Assembly (NCBI GenBank): GCA_958299035.1
Contig: CATQJL010000223.1
Location: 9,475,753 to 9,539,752 of the forward strand
Direction of reading: 5' to 3'
Source: Cylicocyclus nassatus
Lineage: Eukaryota > Nematoda > Chromadorea > Rhabditida > Strongylidae
Length of the DNA stretch: 64,000 bases
This document shows positions 35,452-46,028 of this stretch, piece by piece. Position numbers and translations under genes: made by a program. Below the pieces are notes generated by a model. It was not told where the DNA came from and did not search any database. It worked only from the letters and a program-made list of their open reading frames with translations. How positions within the stretch are numbered: the stretch's first letter is position 1; every line of letters starts with the position of its first letter.

Positions 35452-35821
35452 GTTAAGAAACTTACATTCTAACAAAAAATAATGTCCCCTCTATAAAGAA
35501 TCATTTACTTCAAAGAGGCTAGTTGTGACTTAATGAGAGGGAAGGGCATTGTGTACTTTTCTACTTCATGGGTCTTGGAATCGTGCATCTGTGGTCAGCT
35601 TGATCTACTTAAACTTTTCAAACCTATTCACATGCGAATTTCCTTGGACCGAGCTTTCTGAGATACCAACTAAACCACGCTGCGGTATCTATGATACATT
35701 ATTAAGATCGTCTACATGTACGTCTTTTTTGAATTGACAAACTTGCAATTGCCTTCAGAGCAATTGAATAGGCTAGTTTGTCAAAAGCTCAGTCAGTATA
35801 TTGGGAGACAGTTAAGAAAAG
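35452..35821 (+). promoter_or_regulatory. Upstream region of the defensin-like gene, present in three copies
   Basis: This 370-bp block ends 17 bp before the start codon. It occurs in both arms and, inverted, a third time at 40586-40955 without the coding region. It holds the presumed promoter and 5' end of the transcript. The 62-aa frame at 35549-35737 is probably not a gene. Confidence 0.6.
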
Positions 35822-35838
35822 TCCACAAATTTCAGAAC

Positions 35839-36875
35839 ATGAAGCTAATAAATTACATGCTTCTTTCGATAATTCTATCTTGCCTGATTGCTAGCATTGA
35901 AGCAGGAAGTATATGCGGCGCTGACGGGCTTGTTAAGGCGAGGGCCAAGTGCAAGTATTCTTGTCAACTGAAGGTAATTTTTATTCAAACTGGATATACA
36001 GCAACAAATTTTCTTTAGCGTGTTTACACTGTACAAAATTTCTAATTTCCCCACTTGGAACTTTTGACATTCACTGAATAACAGATGATCACAATCACAA
36101 AGATCGAGAGCCCGTGGCTCGAAAGTGAATTAGCAATTAGTAGGAGATTACAATATGTTTTTGTACTCATTTCAAATTCATGTAACTTACTCTGCCACAG
36201 GCTATTGACTCTACATTTTGCTTGTTGAGCAGTGAACACCTGATCACAATTAGAAGTGTCTATAGTATGTCGCTGAATAAGGGAATCATGTTTGATAAAG
36301 AGCAAAGAATTTTTCAATTTGATCCTTCTATACAATTTTGCGAGTCTACCTTATTCAGCCTTAGACTGTTGGCACTTCAAACGTTGCGGTTACCAGCATC
36401 AGGTTCCTATTCCAAAAACTCCTAACTTTCAGTCAACTTGACTCCTTCTCCTAAAAGTGGTGCTTGCTGAAGAGTTGTCAGAACCAAATCCACTTTCAAG
36501 CACTAAACTCCTTACTGCAGTTCTTCCAAAAAGCTGTAAAAGATCACGTCATGAACAACTTCGCAAAACCTCAAGAGTCACCTCGTCTGCCTCATAAAAC
36601 AGATTGAATTACAGCGACCTCTTTAGCAGGATTTTTGAGAAACAGAAGCAAGTTAAAGAAACACATTATTTACCAAACGAGGCACATTCTTCGCTCATCC
36701 GTAGAGAGTATAGATAAATTTTACTTCATGCTATTTAAGGTGCTTTAGCCACCATTGTTTCTATTTTCAGGGTTACGGAGGAGGAGACTGTAAAGGAAAG
36801 AAGGACTGCTCCTGCGAAGTAAAAGAAAAAAAGAAAGAACTCGACTGCTCCTGCGAATGCACATGCTTCCCATAG
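35839..36875 (+). CDS. Secreted cysteine-rich CS-alpha-beta (defensin-like) peptide, left-arm copy
   Basis: Two exons, 35839-35973 and 36771-36875, joined in phase 0 by an intron of 797 bp with GT...TTTTCAG ends, encode 79 aa. Residues 1-22 are a hydrophobic signal peptide (MKLINYMLLSIILSCLIASI, cleavage probably after IEA). The mature part shows C26, C38-x3-C42, G-D-C52 and C58-x-C60: the C-xxx-C / G-x-C / C-x-C signature of CS-alpha-beta peptides such as nematode ABF-type antimicrobial peptides. A Lys/Glu linker and a second cysteine block (C71, C73, C75, C77) follow. ATTTCAG lies just upstream of AACATG, compatible with a trans-splice acceptor and supporting this start. AATAAA occurs at 36920. 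Antimicrobial action is inferred from the fold signature only; other secreted disulfide-rich peptides remain possible. Confidence 0.8.
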
Positions 36876-37333
36876 AGCTGCTAAAAGAGAACATTGTTTG
36901 TGATCTTGGTCCAGTCAAAAATAAATAACTGTGTGTTATTTAAGATTTTTTGCATGAGAACTGATATTTCACAAATGAGAGCTACAGTTAAGTAGGAGGA
37001 AAAAGAATCATCTCATTTAAGCAGAATTAACAGTGCTAAGGTTGGCTTGAAAACACACATGAGATGAACACGACTGATTAACAGGATTGCTAATTTTGTC
37101 TAGATATTGCAAAGGACAAGGCTTTCTTCTTGCCTAAACTGAGCTCACTTGTAAAACTTCGATGAACCATATTTTTTTAATAACTGTCTACAAAACAAAA
37201 TAGGGGCGTCGTCTTTGGTAATAAAGCCATGCGAGTGTTGAAGTTTTTAGCGAATTGAGATCATCCATGCCACATAATGACTGTGATTTAAAAAAGGCGT
37301 GCTAAATACTCTTCTCAAAGTTTATTGTTAAAC

Positions 37334-37640
37334 TAGTTGGCAAACCCGGCTCCGCCCGGACCCGTCAATAATATATTTGTAATCAGCATGCTTTTGATTA
37401 CCCCCCTGTGCCAACTCCCAGCCCTTTAGCTCAAATTTTGCAAAAAAAAATCGACAAAATTGATATCGATCGATACGAAAAGTAGCCTATGACACGCTCC
37501 CCGTCCCGAAGTGTATGTGTGCCAAGTTTGGTCCCGATCGGTTTAGAAATGGAATTTTCTATTCGGAACATACGTACAGACAGACATACAGACAGACATA
37601 CTGACATACAAACAGACATTCAGCTATATATATAAGATAA
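37334..37640 (-). mobile_element. Helitron-like 0.3-kb element (left-arm copy)
   Basis: Read on the minus strand it runs from a TATATATA/CTGTCTGTATG microsatellite through CCAAACTTGGCACACATACA and a single 120-bp-type unit (GGGCTGGGAGTTGGCACAGG) to GGAGCCGGGTTTGCCAACTA, G, T. It is the same family as the 28.1-29.3 kb element, with only one internal unit. The arm-to-arm indels are here. Confidence 0.65.
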
Positions 37641-38429
37641 CCCATCCTCTCTTCTATCAAAGAATTTCAACTAACTCGCGTTGATTTTGTCAGAAGACAG
37701 ATAAGCCAATATTTGATTCAACTTATGCCTAAGAGAAAAAACTTTGAATAAAAGGTTGCAGCAAAAGTGTTGCACGATGGAATACCTTCTTGGAAGCTGA
37801 AGTAATGCTTTTGCAGGGATCTACAACGTGTCTATGTCTACGTCCTACATAACTTTTACTATGTATTAACGTTTTGGTTTCAAAACTTTTCCTCTCCTCT
37901 TTGTTAGAGTGCGAAATAGCAAACGAGTTGAATCTCTGGAGGAAGAAAACGTGCTTCAATCGAATAGGCTGCGCAGTTGGTTTATTAAAGAGGCAAATAG
38001 TGAAATGAAGGTGGCAAAGGCGTATTTGTTTCACAGGGGCGCATTTGCCATTCTAATGGTGGCTGATCCTTAATCAGGAATAAAACCCTCAGAGTTGTAA
38101 ATCAAGGTACCTCATTACCTTTTGGATTACCTTATAGTTTCACTCCTTCTGGTCATTCATAAGCAATCTGCCAACCATCCACTCGGCTATCAAAAAATCT
38201 TTCTTTACCATAAGCCTGTTTCGCCTCTACCCCTATACAGAGTAACCTGTAAATTTGAAAACTCCCGAGATTCTTTGGTAGGGAAGTGGTTAGTAACAGA
38301 AAGAAAAGATTTCGTTTACATACATGTAGCGGTAAAGAGATCAGTAGAGCACAAGAACAACAGAAGTCCGATAAAAAGAAATCAAAGAAGAACTACGGCT
38401 CGCAATCAACAGACAATCGACATCTCCTC

Positions 38430-39180
38430 GTAATATGTGGCCGGGAGCACCGTGTTGCCGCGTAGTTATCGTGAGCACGGTAGCAACGCTTTATGTCGGC
38501 TACCCTGTTCGCTTCCAAACCACTACGTAGCATGTCCCGAGCCACGGCTATAAATAGCGCACGCGCGCCATTGCGGCTTTCTTTCTTCTTAACGCTATCA
38601 TCGCTCGTGTTGCTTGTACTATCTATCAGTTGGAATTTTACGACATCGGCGTTGTGCCTGCGCCCCATGCCCTGCGCGTATGTGTATTGACGACGAAGTG
38701 GTATGAACGCGCAAGGATGTAAATTCCGGACGATGAACATTCGGAAGCGCTTGGACGCGCAAGATCTGTAAGGAGCTTGGTTCGAAGTTGTTGATTAATA
38801 TCACGGGGTAGGTGAGCCGCGCCGTCGCTACTGCCTTGGTGACACGCGCGGTCGACGTGTGGGTCAGCTCTTTTGGAAGTCGCGAGTGTGTGAGAGTGTG
38901 CTAGGGAAGAGAGTTTGAGTGAGCTGGTGGTCCATCGGTAACCTGGGTTGAGCTCAACTCTTCCGTGGTAAGTTCTTTTCTATATATGGTTTTTACTGTG
39001 TGTGTTATTTTAGTAAACTTGTATGTATTCATGTTTGTGTATTTGAGGGCATGACGCGCCGGTACGAACTTTGAGCTCATCCGTATCTCTGGAAGTCCTT
39101 TGGGGTTGGGAACTAGAGCGTAGAACAGACGAACACCCTCGGAAGGGGAGCAGAGATCACCGAGCTGCAACAAGAACAAA
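38430..39180. other. GC-rich block with TATAAATAG box, unassigned (left-arm copy)
   Basis: Within an AT-rich arm, this stretch is GC-rich and has a TATAAATAG word at about 38549 on the plus strand. Frames of 65-115 aa are open on both strands. A short direct repeat TAATAT lies at both sides of 38436-38795. Possible solo LTR or promoter/first exon; neither is proven. Confidence 0.3.
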
Positions 39181-39409
39181 GCAATTTATGGAATAGATTA
39201 GAGCAGAAGTGCTCAAGAGGATTAAGAAAAGGAGTTCTGAATCCAACCTACTAATATAGAAGCAAACTATTTTTCAAATGTATGAGAAAATGAATTTCAA
39301 GATAGTCTTCATGTTTTTATATCTTTGTAAATCAATGTACTTGTTCTGTGGTATATTTATCGTACGTAAAGCATTTTATGTCTGCATTTTCTATGATTTT
39401 TCTATAATA

Positions 39410-40415
39410 TTAGGTCATTCCGAAAGTAATTTCGCTTTTTTCAAACGGGCGCCATATTTGAAGGAATAAAGCTTTCTAAGAGATCTTGAAAGCATTCGAT
39501 GCAAAATTTCATTCTCTTTCTAAAGGTTATGAAACTGTTGCAGAACAATCAATGAGCTTTCAGAAAATAACCAAAATCTGCCACCTATGCTTTTTGAGAT
39601 AGTCAAGTTTCACAATTTTTTAAAAATTTCATATCAATTATCAGAAGAAGTTCAAGTGACGTTTCGATAAAGCAAACCTCATAGAATACAGAGCAACTTT
39701 TATCTCTTTTCCATAGTTTGTTATACATTTTTAACAGAATTTTAACTGATGCTACCGATTTCCATACTTGAGCAGCTAAATCCTCGTAGAACAGCAAAAG
39801 AAAAGCAGCTCGCGCACTATTCGATGCAGCATTTTCTCCTCTTTCTAACAGTGTTCTTTGTTTCCGATTCATTCAGTTTCTGGGGACAAAATCATCATAA
39901 CTCGCTTTTTTAGCGAGCCCCAGGCTGTACCCGAAAAACTCGAAATTTGATACTTCGAACCCGTAAACCCTCACGTGCTTTGTAAAATTAATGCTAACTC
40001 GCAGTACCATCTTGGTAGTCTCAAATTCCGAAAAATTATGATGTTTGATGCGATTGTGGTTGAAGTGGGCCTGCCAAAATCCGATGGTTCTGTTAAAAAA
40101 TCTCTTAAGAAATTACGGCGACCTAAAGTAGTTCTGTGTTCTATAGGGATTACTCTATCGAATCGTTACTTGAACTCCTTCTGAGGATTGATATGAAAGG
40201 TTCAAAAAACCATGAAACTTGACCATCTCAAAAAGCATGGGTCGCAGATTTTTGTTATTTTCTGAAAGCTCATTGATTGTTTTGCAACAGTTTCATAACC
40301 ATTAGAAAGAGAATGAAATTCTGCATCGAATGCCTCCAAGATCCCTTATAAACCTTTGTTCTATCAAATGTGGCGCCCGTTTGAAAAAAGCGAAATTACT
40401 TTCGGAATGACCTAA
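39410..40415. mobile_element. 1-kb fold-back mariner-like element (left-arm copy)
   Basis: Ends TTAGGTCATTCCGAAAGTAA and the reverse complement, flanked by TA. The two halves are inverted copies of each other over about 400 bp at roughly 80% identity (shared TTTCATTCTCTTTCTAA and CAATGAGCTTTCAGAAAATA), leaving a short loop. The TIR resembles mariner ends, but no transposase is encoded. It lies only 172 bp from the inner breakpoint of the arm. Confidence 0.85.
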
Positions 40416-40585
40416 TATTTATTTTAATGAAAGCAGCGTGAAACAAAAAAAGAAAAGACATTCAAGAAAGCCTTCCAGTCTCGAGTAATCACGATATATT
40501 CTTAGAATTTTACCATATATTAAACTGATGCAAAAATTTAAGAGCGTTCTTCCATTTCTTTCAAGACATTTTTCCCAACCTCCTA

Positions 40586-40955
40586 CTTTTCTTAACTGTC
40601 TCCCAATATACTGACTGAGCTTTTGACAAACTAGCCTATTCAATTGCTCTGAAGGCAATTGCAAGCTTGTCAATTCAAAAAAGACGTACATGTAGACGAT
40701 CTTAATAATGTATCATAGATACCGCAGCGTGGTTTAGTTGGTATCTCAGAAAGCTCGGTCCAAGGAAATTCGCATGTGAATAGGTTTGAAAAGTTTAAGT
40801 AGAACAAGCTGACCACAGATGCACGATTCCAAGACCCATGAAGTAGAAAAGTACACAATGCCCTTCCCTCTCATTAAGTCACAACTAGCCTCTTTGAAGT
40901 AAATGATTCTTTATAGAGGGGACATTATTTTTTGTTAGAATATAAGTTTCTTAAC
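40586..40955 (-). repeat. Third, promoter-only copy of the defensin-gene upstream block
   Basis: Inverted copy of 35452-35821 (paired coordinates add up to 76407), with three substitutions in 370 bp. It begins exactly at the inner edge of the left arm, with a 2-bp overlap (CT). It contains the upstream and 5' region but none of the coding sequence. Confidence 0.92.
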
Positions 40956-41362
40956 CCATGCTTTTTACCAAGGTCAAGTTCAGCTATTTTTCTAATATGA
41001 GAGCATATAACATATAATATGAGAGCCCTTTGAAAAAAAGGGTCCGGATAACGGAAAAGTACCATTTATTAGAATATCGTGCTGTTGCGTTGTTATAATG
41101 AGCGCTCCTTCTAAAAAGGTATTCTTCTCATAAAGATCAATATAGGGAAACTAGTAGTTTTGTATGAAACTGCTTCACGAGGCATTTCAACGAAAATTCG
41201 ACTAACTCAAATTCTTATGTTTCTTTCCAGACAACAAATTTGCCACAAAGAATTTACGAAAATGTCTTACATCGTACCAAAACTATAATCTTTTCGTTTA
41301 CCTATACCCAGGAGATGGAGCGAGTCGAAGTATATGCACATCAAAGGCAGCGTCTTTGAAAA
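40956..41362. other. Unique spacer DNA
   Basis: AT-rich sequence; no gene or element recognised. Confidence 0.3.
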
Positions 41363-41619
41363 TACAATACCGCTCATAATTCGTCAAAAAAGTCGCCGGA
41401 CTGCGGCGGAGTGCGCTAGAGTGCGTCGGAGTGTGGCGGAGTGTGGCGCAGTGCGCCGGAGTGCGTCGGAGTGTGGCGGAGTGTGGCGCAGTGCGCCGGA
41501 GTGCGTCGGAGTGTGGCGGACTGCGGCGGAGTGCGCTAGAATGCGTCGGAGTGTGGCGGAGTGCGGCGCAGTGCGCCGCACTCCGGCGACTTTTTTGACG
41601 AATTATGATCGGTATTGTA
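41363..41619. mobile_element. TIR element filled by a 10-11 bp minisatellite
   Basis: TIRs of about 38 bp: TACAATACCGCTCATAATTC, then GTCAAAAAAGTCGCCGG, with a near-perfect inverted partner. The interior is a degenerate tandem of GTGCGTCGGA, GTGTGGCGGA and GTGTGGCGCA words. All frames on both strands stay open because of the repeat (Arg-Ser-Val-Ala-Glu-Cys or Arg-Arg-Thr-Pro patterns); none is a gene. Confidence 0.85.
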
Positions 41620-41689
41620 CGCGGAGAGCACATAAACTAGAACTACCAAGTTTTTCCCGGACTCCGCCCCGGACCCCACAAAAACGACC

Positions 41690-42000
41690 TTCTTCTTGCT
41701 TTTTTACATAAAACGATTTCTAGCCTGTTATTTGCCCACCTCGTGCCGGGCCCTGCTTGGTATGCCCCAAAGAGGCCATGCTAGCCCTGTATTAGCAGAC
41801 CTTACTATGTCTCTTTTCGAATACAAATATGCTAACCAAGGGCCACAACAAGTCTATTTTTCATACCCTTTAGGTACATGAATGATATCCTCATAATACA
41901 TAACACAGAAAAAAATGTTGTACATGATATGCTAATGTGTACTTTTAACAATGTTCTTGACTTGGAACAGGGCGTGGCACGGGTCGGTTTCTAGGGCTTC
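41690..42000 (+). pseudogene. Fragment of a reverse transcriptase, probably Penelope-like
   Basis: A plus frame contains GMPQRGHASPVLADLTMSL (RT motif B-like) and, after a frame change, MNDILIIHNTEKN (motif C-like with one Asp replaced). Family placement is tentative because only about 90 residues remain. Confidence 0.55.
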
Positions 42001-42720
42001 TGAAAACGAAGTCTCCCCTGACTTTCGAAAGATTTACGAATTCCCTTTGACCTACTTGCCTAAGAGAAATGAAAACAAGAAAGATTTGCTAGTCTGAAAG
42101 AAAAGACGTAAGATAAGAGTGAAAATCAAAATTGGAGCTGAATACTATGCATGCACAAGTCTTTGGCATTAGAGCGCGATATTTAACAAAAGGAGAAGAA
42201 ATGAAGGCAAAAAACAAAGGAAAGGCAATATGAAAATGACTTCATGCTCAGGGATAGATTTTTGACCGGGGAATCCGTCCATGCTAAAAAGATCCGAAAC
42301 TTATGTGAAGTGACGAAAATATATGCTTCAGACAACCTCAGATCTTCTGATGGCTGCTTCTAGACGATCTGTGCCGGGCCCTGACATGGAAACTACACAT
42401 TTTGACAACTACCACTGCCAATTTATGGAAGTCACAAAATTTTTCAATGAAACGGAATCATTCAATTTTGATGTAAATAGATTTACTCATGATTTGTCAT
42501 AAGTGTAGCATCAAAAGTGCATTGATATTAGGTCGATACAAAAATGATGAGCGTTTTGCAAATTGACACCTTGACTTGCTATAGCTTTACAAAAAATTTA
42601 CATTTGTAAACGAGGTAGAAGTCATCAGAAGCACCTAACTTTTCGCAACATAGCGCACATTGAACTATATTCGTACCACAAAACAGCAGAAAAATAAGGA
42701 TTGAAAAACAAAAAAGTTTT
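42001..42720. other. Gene-poor spacer DNA
   Basis: No recognisable gene. Confidence 0.3.
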
Positions 42721-43756
42721 TAAATGGACCAGCGATTAGCACCCGTGTTAGGAATATGTTTCATGAGCAAAGTAGAAGAACCGGTGCTATCCCGTGCCCC
42801 GCTTATGTATTGTCGTTATATCGACAACTGTTGCATAGTCACGTCGACAAAGTCCGAAATGAGCGAATGTTATCGGATATTGAATCAACAGTCAAGATAC
42901 ATAAGCTTTACGAGAGAAGAACCGCGCGACGATTGGCTACCGTTTTTGAACACACAGCTGATGTTGAGCAATGGTGCGGTGCACATAAAATGGTTTCGTA
43001 AAGACAGTAATAAGAACATAATTGCACGCAAAATCTGTCAAACGAGCCGTCGTACGTAGTATGATCAAAACGGCGATGAAAATCTGCAGCGGTAAAGAGG
43101 AAAGGCAGGAGTCACTAAAGCTGGCAGCCGAAATAATAGCCTCGAATGGATATGTTATGCAACCCAGATATTCAAAGAGAAAAATTGTAAAGACAAGCGA
43201 ACAAAGTACCAATAGAGTACCGTTGTGCTTGCCTTTTATCTCCGAAAAGGTCACTGCCGCAGTCAAACAGTGTCTGAATACAAGCACAGCTTGAGAAAGA
43301 TGTCGTCTTAGTTAACATTTCGCGAGACAACATTAGAAAGCTGTTAATACGCAATAGATTGTACGATAAAACTTGTATCACAAGAGATTGCGTTGTGTGC
43401 CCATACGGACAATTCGGAGACTGTGCGAAATCTGGTGTTGTGTATCAAATCGAATGTGCGAAATGCTCTGCCATATATATCGGTGAAACTGGGCGGCCAG
43501 TGGGTGTGAGCATCAACGAACATCTAGCTAGCAGAGGCAAAGCTTGATTAGTCCACTGGGAAAGCATGGAATGATCGAACATAACGGTGTTGATTACGAT
43601 GTCAGGTGCAAAATCTTGGCCCACGAACACCAAATTCCTGCACGAAAAGCCTTGGAAGGCTCCTATGTTCTTGCTCGCGAGCCCAAACTGAATAGCAAGA
43701 ATAAGAAATCATCTATAACTAGTTTGATGCCGTATCTGTCGTACTGTAAACTATAA
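42721..43756 (+). pseudogene. Penelope-like element: RT C-terminal part and GIY-YIG domain
   Basis: 5'-truncated. The first frame starts DQRLAPVLGICFMSKVEEPV and has motif C as YIDN in MYCRYIDNCCIV (a catalytic Asp lost). After frame changes, the C-terminal domain shows CVVCPYGQFGDC (zinc-finger-like), GVVYQIECAKCSAIYIGETG (GIY-YIG) and a C-terminal helix, ending at 43756. At least two frameshifts (near 43057 and 43548). It is the same family as the copy at 61.85 kb. Confidence 0.88.
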
Positions 43757-43981
43757 GATTGTGTGCCCTACTTAAGCAGCCTCACAGTAGCTTGGGTACT
43801 CATTTGACACCGCACTCGCCAAGCACATCCGGAGCGGCTGTTAGCTACAACATCGGTGATATACTTGATGGGTGACCATCGCCCCCAAAATCCCTGTGTC
43901 CACTCAAGACGAATCGAGTGGCAAGTCGGCGGAGATATTTGGCGGCAGAGATCGTGTATCAATGTGATCGACGCCTTTTCA

Positions 43982-44016
43982 GCCCCTGAAGACGGCGTCT
44001 TGCCGAAACGTCGGGC
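43982..44016 (+). ncRNA. Hammerhead-ribozyme-like motif downstream of the PLE
   Basis: GCCC, CTGAAGA, hairpin CGGC-GTCTT-GCCG, AAA, CGTC, GGGC. GCCC/GGGC can form stem I and the hairpin forms stem II; ACGT gives a minimal stem III. It lies about 225 bp after the PLE stop in the same orientation. Core bases at G12 or the 10.1-11.1 pair deviate, depending on how the hairpin is drawn. Confidence 0.55.
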
Positions 44017-44059
44017 AATAAAGTATATCATCTATAACAACCTGTACGGCATAATATAA

Positions 44060-44621
44060 TAAGTAAAATTATTCACCTGCAAGAACATGCCAAGGTTCAA
44101 AGACAAGAGGACTTACAACATAAACAAAAAAGTTTTTTTCAAAATTTTCGTTTCTGACAAACCATAACTCTTCCAAAGTTTGTCACTATGATTGAAGTGT
44201 AGGCTATCCTGTAGCCGCAGCCATAAAGTCTGGGAAATTTTGAAAAACTGTCAACAGAATGCCTTATCTTTACGCTCAGAAAATGAGCAACTGGGCTATT
44301 GCCTCTATGTGGAAAGGGGCTATAGAATAACCAACACCTCTAGCCATTTTGAGGCATTGATAACTCAGTTTAGAAAATTTAATCAAGGCTAAATGTGTGT
44401 AATGTAGGCAGCTTCTATTACCCACAGTCGCTGGAATCAAGAAAGCGACATGGTTTACGTTTGAACTCTGGCCAAAAAAAGTGAACGCGAAGAAACTTTG
44501 TTTTTGAGTGAGGTCACTGAATCTCTGTAGATTTTCAACACTCCAAACTGAAAGCCCATTTTAAAATTGGCTAAAGAAAACATAAAAAGAGCTTTTCGGT
44601 AGTAAACTAAGTCTGTTTCCG
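44060..44621. other. Unique spacer DNA
   Basis: No gene recognised. It ends sharply at the inner edge of the right arm. Confidence 0.3.
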
Positions 44622-44793
44622 AGTAGGAGGTTGGGAAAAATGTCTTGAAAGAAATGGAAGAACGCTCTTAAATTTTTGCATCAGTTTAATATATGGTAAA
44701 ATTCTAAGAATATATCGTGATTACTCGAGACTGGAAGACTTTCTTGAATGTCTTTTCTTTTTTTGTTTCACGCTGCTTTCATTAAAATAAATA

Positions 44794-45799
44794 TTAGGTC
44801 ATTCCGAAAGTAATTTCGCTTTTTTCAAACGGGCGCCACATTTGATAGAACAAAGGTTTATAAGGGATCTTGGAGGCATTCGATGCAGAATTTCATTCTC
44901 TTTCTAATGGTTATGAAACTGTTGCAAAACAATCAATGAGCTTTCAGAAAATAACAAAAATCTGCGACCCATGCTTTTTGAGATGGTCAAGTTTCATGGT
45001 TTTTTGAACCTTTCATATCAATCCTCAGAAGGAGTTCAAGTAACGATTCGATAGAGTAATCCCTATAGAACACAGAACTACTTTAGGTCGCCGTAATTTC
45101 TTAAGAGATTTTTTAACAGAACCATCGGATTTTGGCAGGCCCACTTCAACCACAATCGCATCAAACATCATAATTTTTCGGAATTTGAGACTACCAAGAT
45201 GGTACTGCGAGTTAGCATTAATTTTACAAAGCACGTGAGGGTTTACGGGTTCGAAGTATCAAATTTCGAGTTTTTCGGGTACAGCCTGGGGCTCGCTAAA
45301 AAAGCGAGTTATGATGATTTTGTCCCCAGAAACTGAATGAATCGGAAACAAAGAACACTGTTAGAAAGAGGAGAAAATGCTGCATCGAATAGTGCGCGAG
45401 CTGCTTTTCTTTTGCTGTTCTACGAGGATTTAGCTGCTCAAGTATGGAAATCGGTAGCATCAGTTAAAATTCTGTTAAAAATGTATAACAAACTATGGAA
45501 AAGAGATAAAAGTTGCTCTGTATTCTATGAGGTTTGCTTTATCGAAACGTCACTTGAACTTCTTCTGATAATTGATATGAAATTTTTAAAAAATTGTGAA
45601 ACTTGACTATCTCAAAAAGCATAGGTGGCAGATTTTGGTTATTTTCTGAAAGCTCATTGATTGTTCTGCAACAGTTTCATAACCTTTAGAAAGAGAATGA
45701 AATTTTGCATCGAATGCTTTCAAGATCTCTTAGAAAGCTTTATTCCTTCAAATATGGCGCCCGTTTGAAAAAAGCGAAATTACTTTCGGAATGACCTAA
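44794..45799. mobile_element. 1-kb fold-back mariner-like element (right-arm copy)
   Basis: Mirror of 39410-40415. Confidence 0.85.
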
Positions 45800-46028
45800 T
45801 ATTATAGAAAAATCATAGAAAATGCAGACATAAAATGCTTTACGTACGATAAATATACCACAGAACAAGTACATTGATTTACAAAGATATAAAAACATGA
45901 AGACTATCTTGAAATTCATTTTCTCATACATTTGAAAAATAGTTTGCTTCTATATTAGTAGGTTGGATTCAGAACTCCTTTTCTTAATCCTCTTGAGCAC
46001 TTCTGCTCTAATCTATTCCATAAATTGC

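Larger units (their letters stand above)
32840..40587 (+). repeat. Left arm of the 7.75-kb palindrome
   Basis: This arm is the reverse complement of 44622-52368. Paired coordinates add up to 85208 from the outer edge to about 37 kb and to 85209 further in. The only differences I found are two short indels inside the Helitron-like insert (TTTT versus TT near 37391; 9 versus 10 bases in a homopolymer near 37442) and one substitution near 40471. Every other frame I compared between arms is identical. It contains MITEs, the defensin-like gene and repeats. Confidence 0.95.

Noticed and set aside
35549..35737. 62-aa frame present three times (also 40670-40858, 49471-49659)
   Set aside because: It lies in the upstream block of the peptide gene. 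One copy differs by a replacement, and its triplication is explained by the DNA duplication, not by protein conservation.
38393..38740. 115-aa minus frame in the left arm (and mirror 46469-46816) as a gene
   Set aside because: The opposite strand is equally open, there is no domain, no splice context, and a TATA-like box on the opposite strand; left unassigned.
41298..41711. Arg/Thr/Pro- and Cys-rich frames on both strands
   Set aside because: Products of the 10-bp minisatellite, open in several frames at once.
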